Part shown: positions 63,445 to 64,000 of the stretch, in pieces
Layout: each line of letters starts with the position of its first letter
Numbering within the stretch: position 1 is the stretch's first letter
Origin: Heloderma charlesbogerti
Taxonomy: Eukaryota > Chordata > Lepidosauria > Squamata > Helodermatidae
Assembly: GCA_026122225.1 (NCBI GenBank)
Contig: JANEZZ010001951.1
Span: 496,001-560,000, forward strand
Direction: 5' to 3'
Length of the DNA: 64,000 bases
Program-made: the position numbers and the translations under genes
The notes under the pieces: generated by a model
What the model saw: the letters and a program-made list of their open reading frames with translations, nothing else
Databases searched by the model: none
What the model was told of the DNA's origin: nothing

Positions 63445-63560
63445 GTGTCAAGACATTTCTCCTAATGTTTAACTGAAATCTACTTTCCTGTAACGAGATC
63501 TAGTCCTGCTGCAGCAGAGAACAGTCTTTGTCATGGCATTTCAACATTTGAGAATGGGGC
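63445..63560 (-). mobile_element. Diverged CR1 fragment
   Basis: TCCTAATGTTTAACTGAAAT, then TACTTTCCTGTAACGAGATC and CATTTCAACATTTGAGA follow the order of the CR1 complement seen at 33120-33250, but are much older. Confidence 0.5.
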
Positions 63561-63755
63561 GGGGGGACTGTACAAAAGCCAGGAAGCCACCAAATGCTCT
63601 GTGGTCAAAGGAAGGGGGCGTAATCATCTGGGGAGCCCCAAGGGCTCAGATATGGGCCCTGGGCTTGACGTTCAGCACCCCGACCTAGGGCTCTAACACT
63701 AAAAAGATTTGCCATCTTCTCTCCTACATTCTGATTTTATGGGTTGAACATTAAG

Positions 63756-64000
63756 GACTTTTAGGGCACAATCTTATGGCTGCTAGATAGCAACTAGATG
63801 GCCATAGGTTTGGTCAGTTTCTGGGAACCGACCTCAGAGCCCATGCTCCAAGGATGGTTACTAGAGAACTGCCCCCTGCCTTCTCCCCTGCCGCCTCATA
63901 GGCAGTACAGATCGGCTCCAGGCTCCAGGCTTGTAAGAGCACCATACAACGGGGCAAAAGGGGGCATTCCTGGGGGCAGGGAGGGGCGGGGAGTGTGGAA
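63756..64000. repeat. Possible start of a GGGCACAATCCTATG-type repeat
   Basis: GGGCACAATCTTATGGCTGC resembles the end of the MITE at 4679. The window ends before a partner end can be found. Confidence 0.3.

Overview
This is a stretch of vertebrate nuclear DNA, most likely from a squamate reptile (lizard or snake). I found no convincing host exon, tRNA, rRNA, CRISPR array or prokaryotic gene. The lineage call rests on the repeats: BovB/RTE LINEs, CR1 LINEs with an esterase-type ORF1, L2 LINEs, tRNA-derived SINEs, 5S-rRNA-derived SINEs and many short hAT-type elements occur together. BovB beside CR1 and L2 fits squamates better than birds, crocodiles or turtles. Species cannot be named. The only substantial reading frames belong to retrotransposons.

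Layout. 1-15 kb: palindromic MITEs, a tailless tRNA-type retrocopy (1331-1386), two 5S-derived SINEs with different tails (5225-5440 and 14451-14603) and hAT MITEs with target-site duplications (TSDs). 18-26 kb: two diverged copies of a 1.0-1.5 kb inverted-repeat element (18396-19866 and 25253-26280, the second holding an 8-bp-unit satellite), and between them a 2.1 kb hAT-like element with an exact TSD (22817-24914) that swallowed a BovB LINE with an open 313-residue reverse transcriptase frame. 27-32 kb: decayed L2 split by a hAT element. 32.9-36.6 kb: a 3.4 kb CR1 LINE (ORF1 tail, endonuclease, reverse transcriptase; minus strand) inside another hAT element. 38-44 kb: more hAT elements, a probable Harbinger element inside another repeat, and a 2 kb L2 LINE. 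46-52 kb: a nested stack in which a CR1 fragment holds a hAT element and a mariner-like element; the latter holds another hAT element and a 1.4 kb insertion that itself holds a solo LTR. 52-64 kb: scattered SINE/LINE/MITE copies, adjoining palindromes and an 18-bp perfect hairpin (62095-62143).

How the parts relate: LINEs supply reverse transcriptase, and the SINEs appear to borrow LINE tails. The tail of the 14.5 kb 5S SINE is nearly the same as the 3' end of the CR1 at 32.9 kb, so a likely partner lies in the same window. The hAT-type and mariner-type elements are non-autonomous: no transposase frame was found. Many insertions split an identifiable host repeat and duplicate its sequence, so their relative order can be read directly.

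Limits: families were recognised by eye and memory without database searches. TSDs and inverted repeats were read from the sequence. Boundaries of old LINE fragments are approximate, typically within 10-40 bases.
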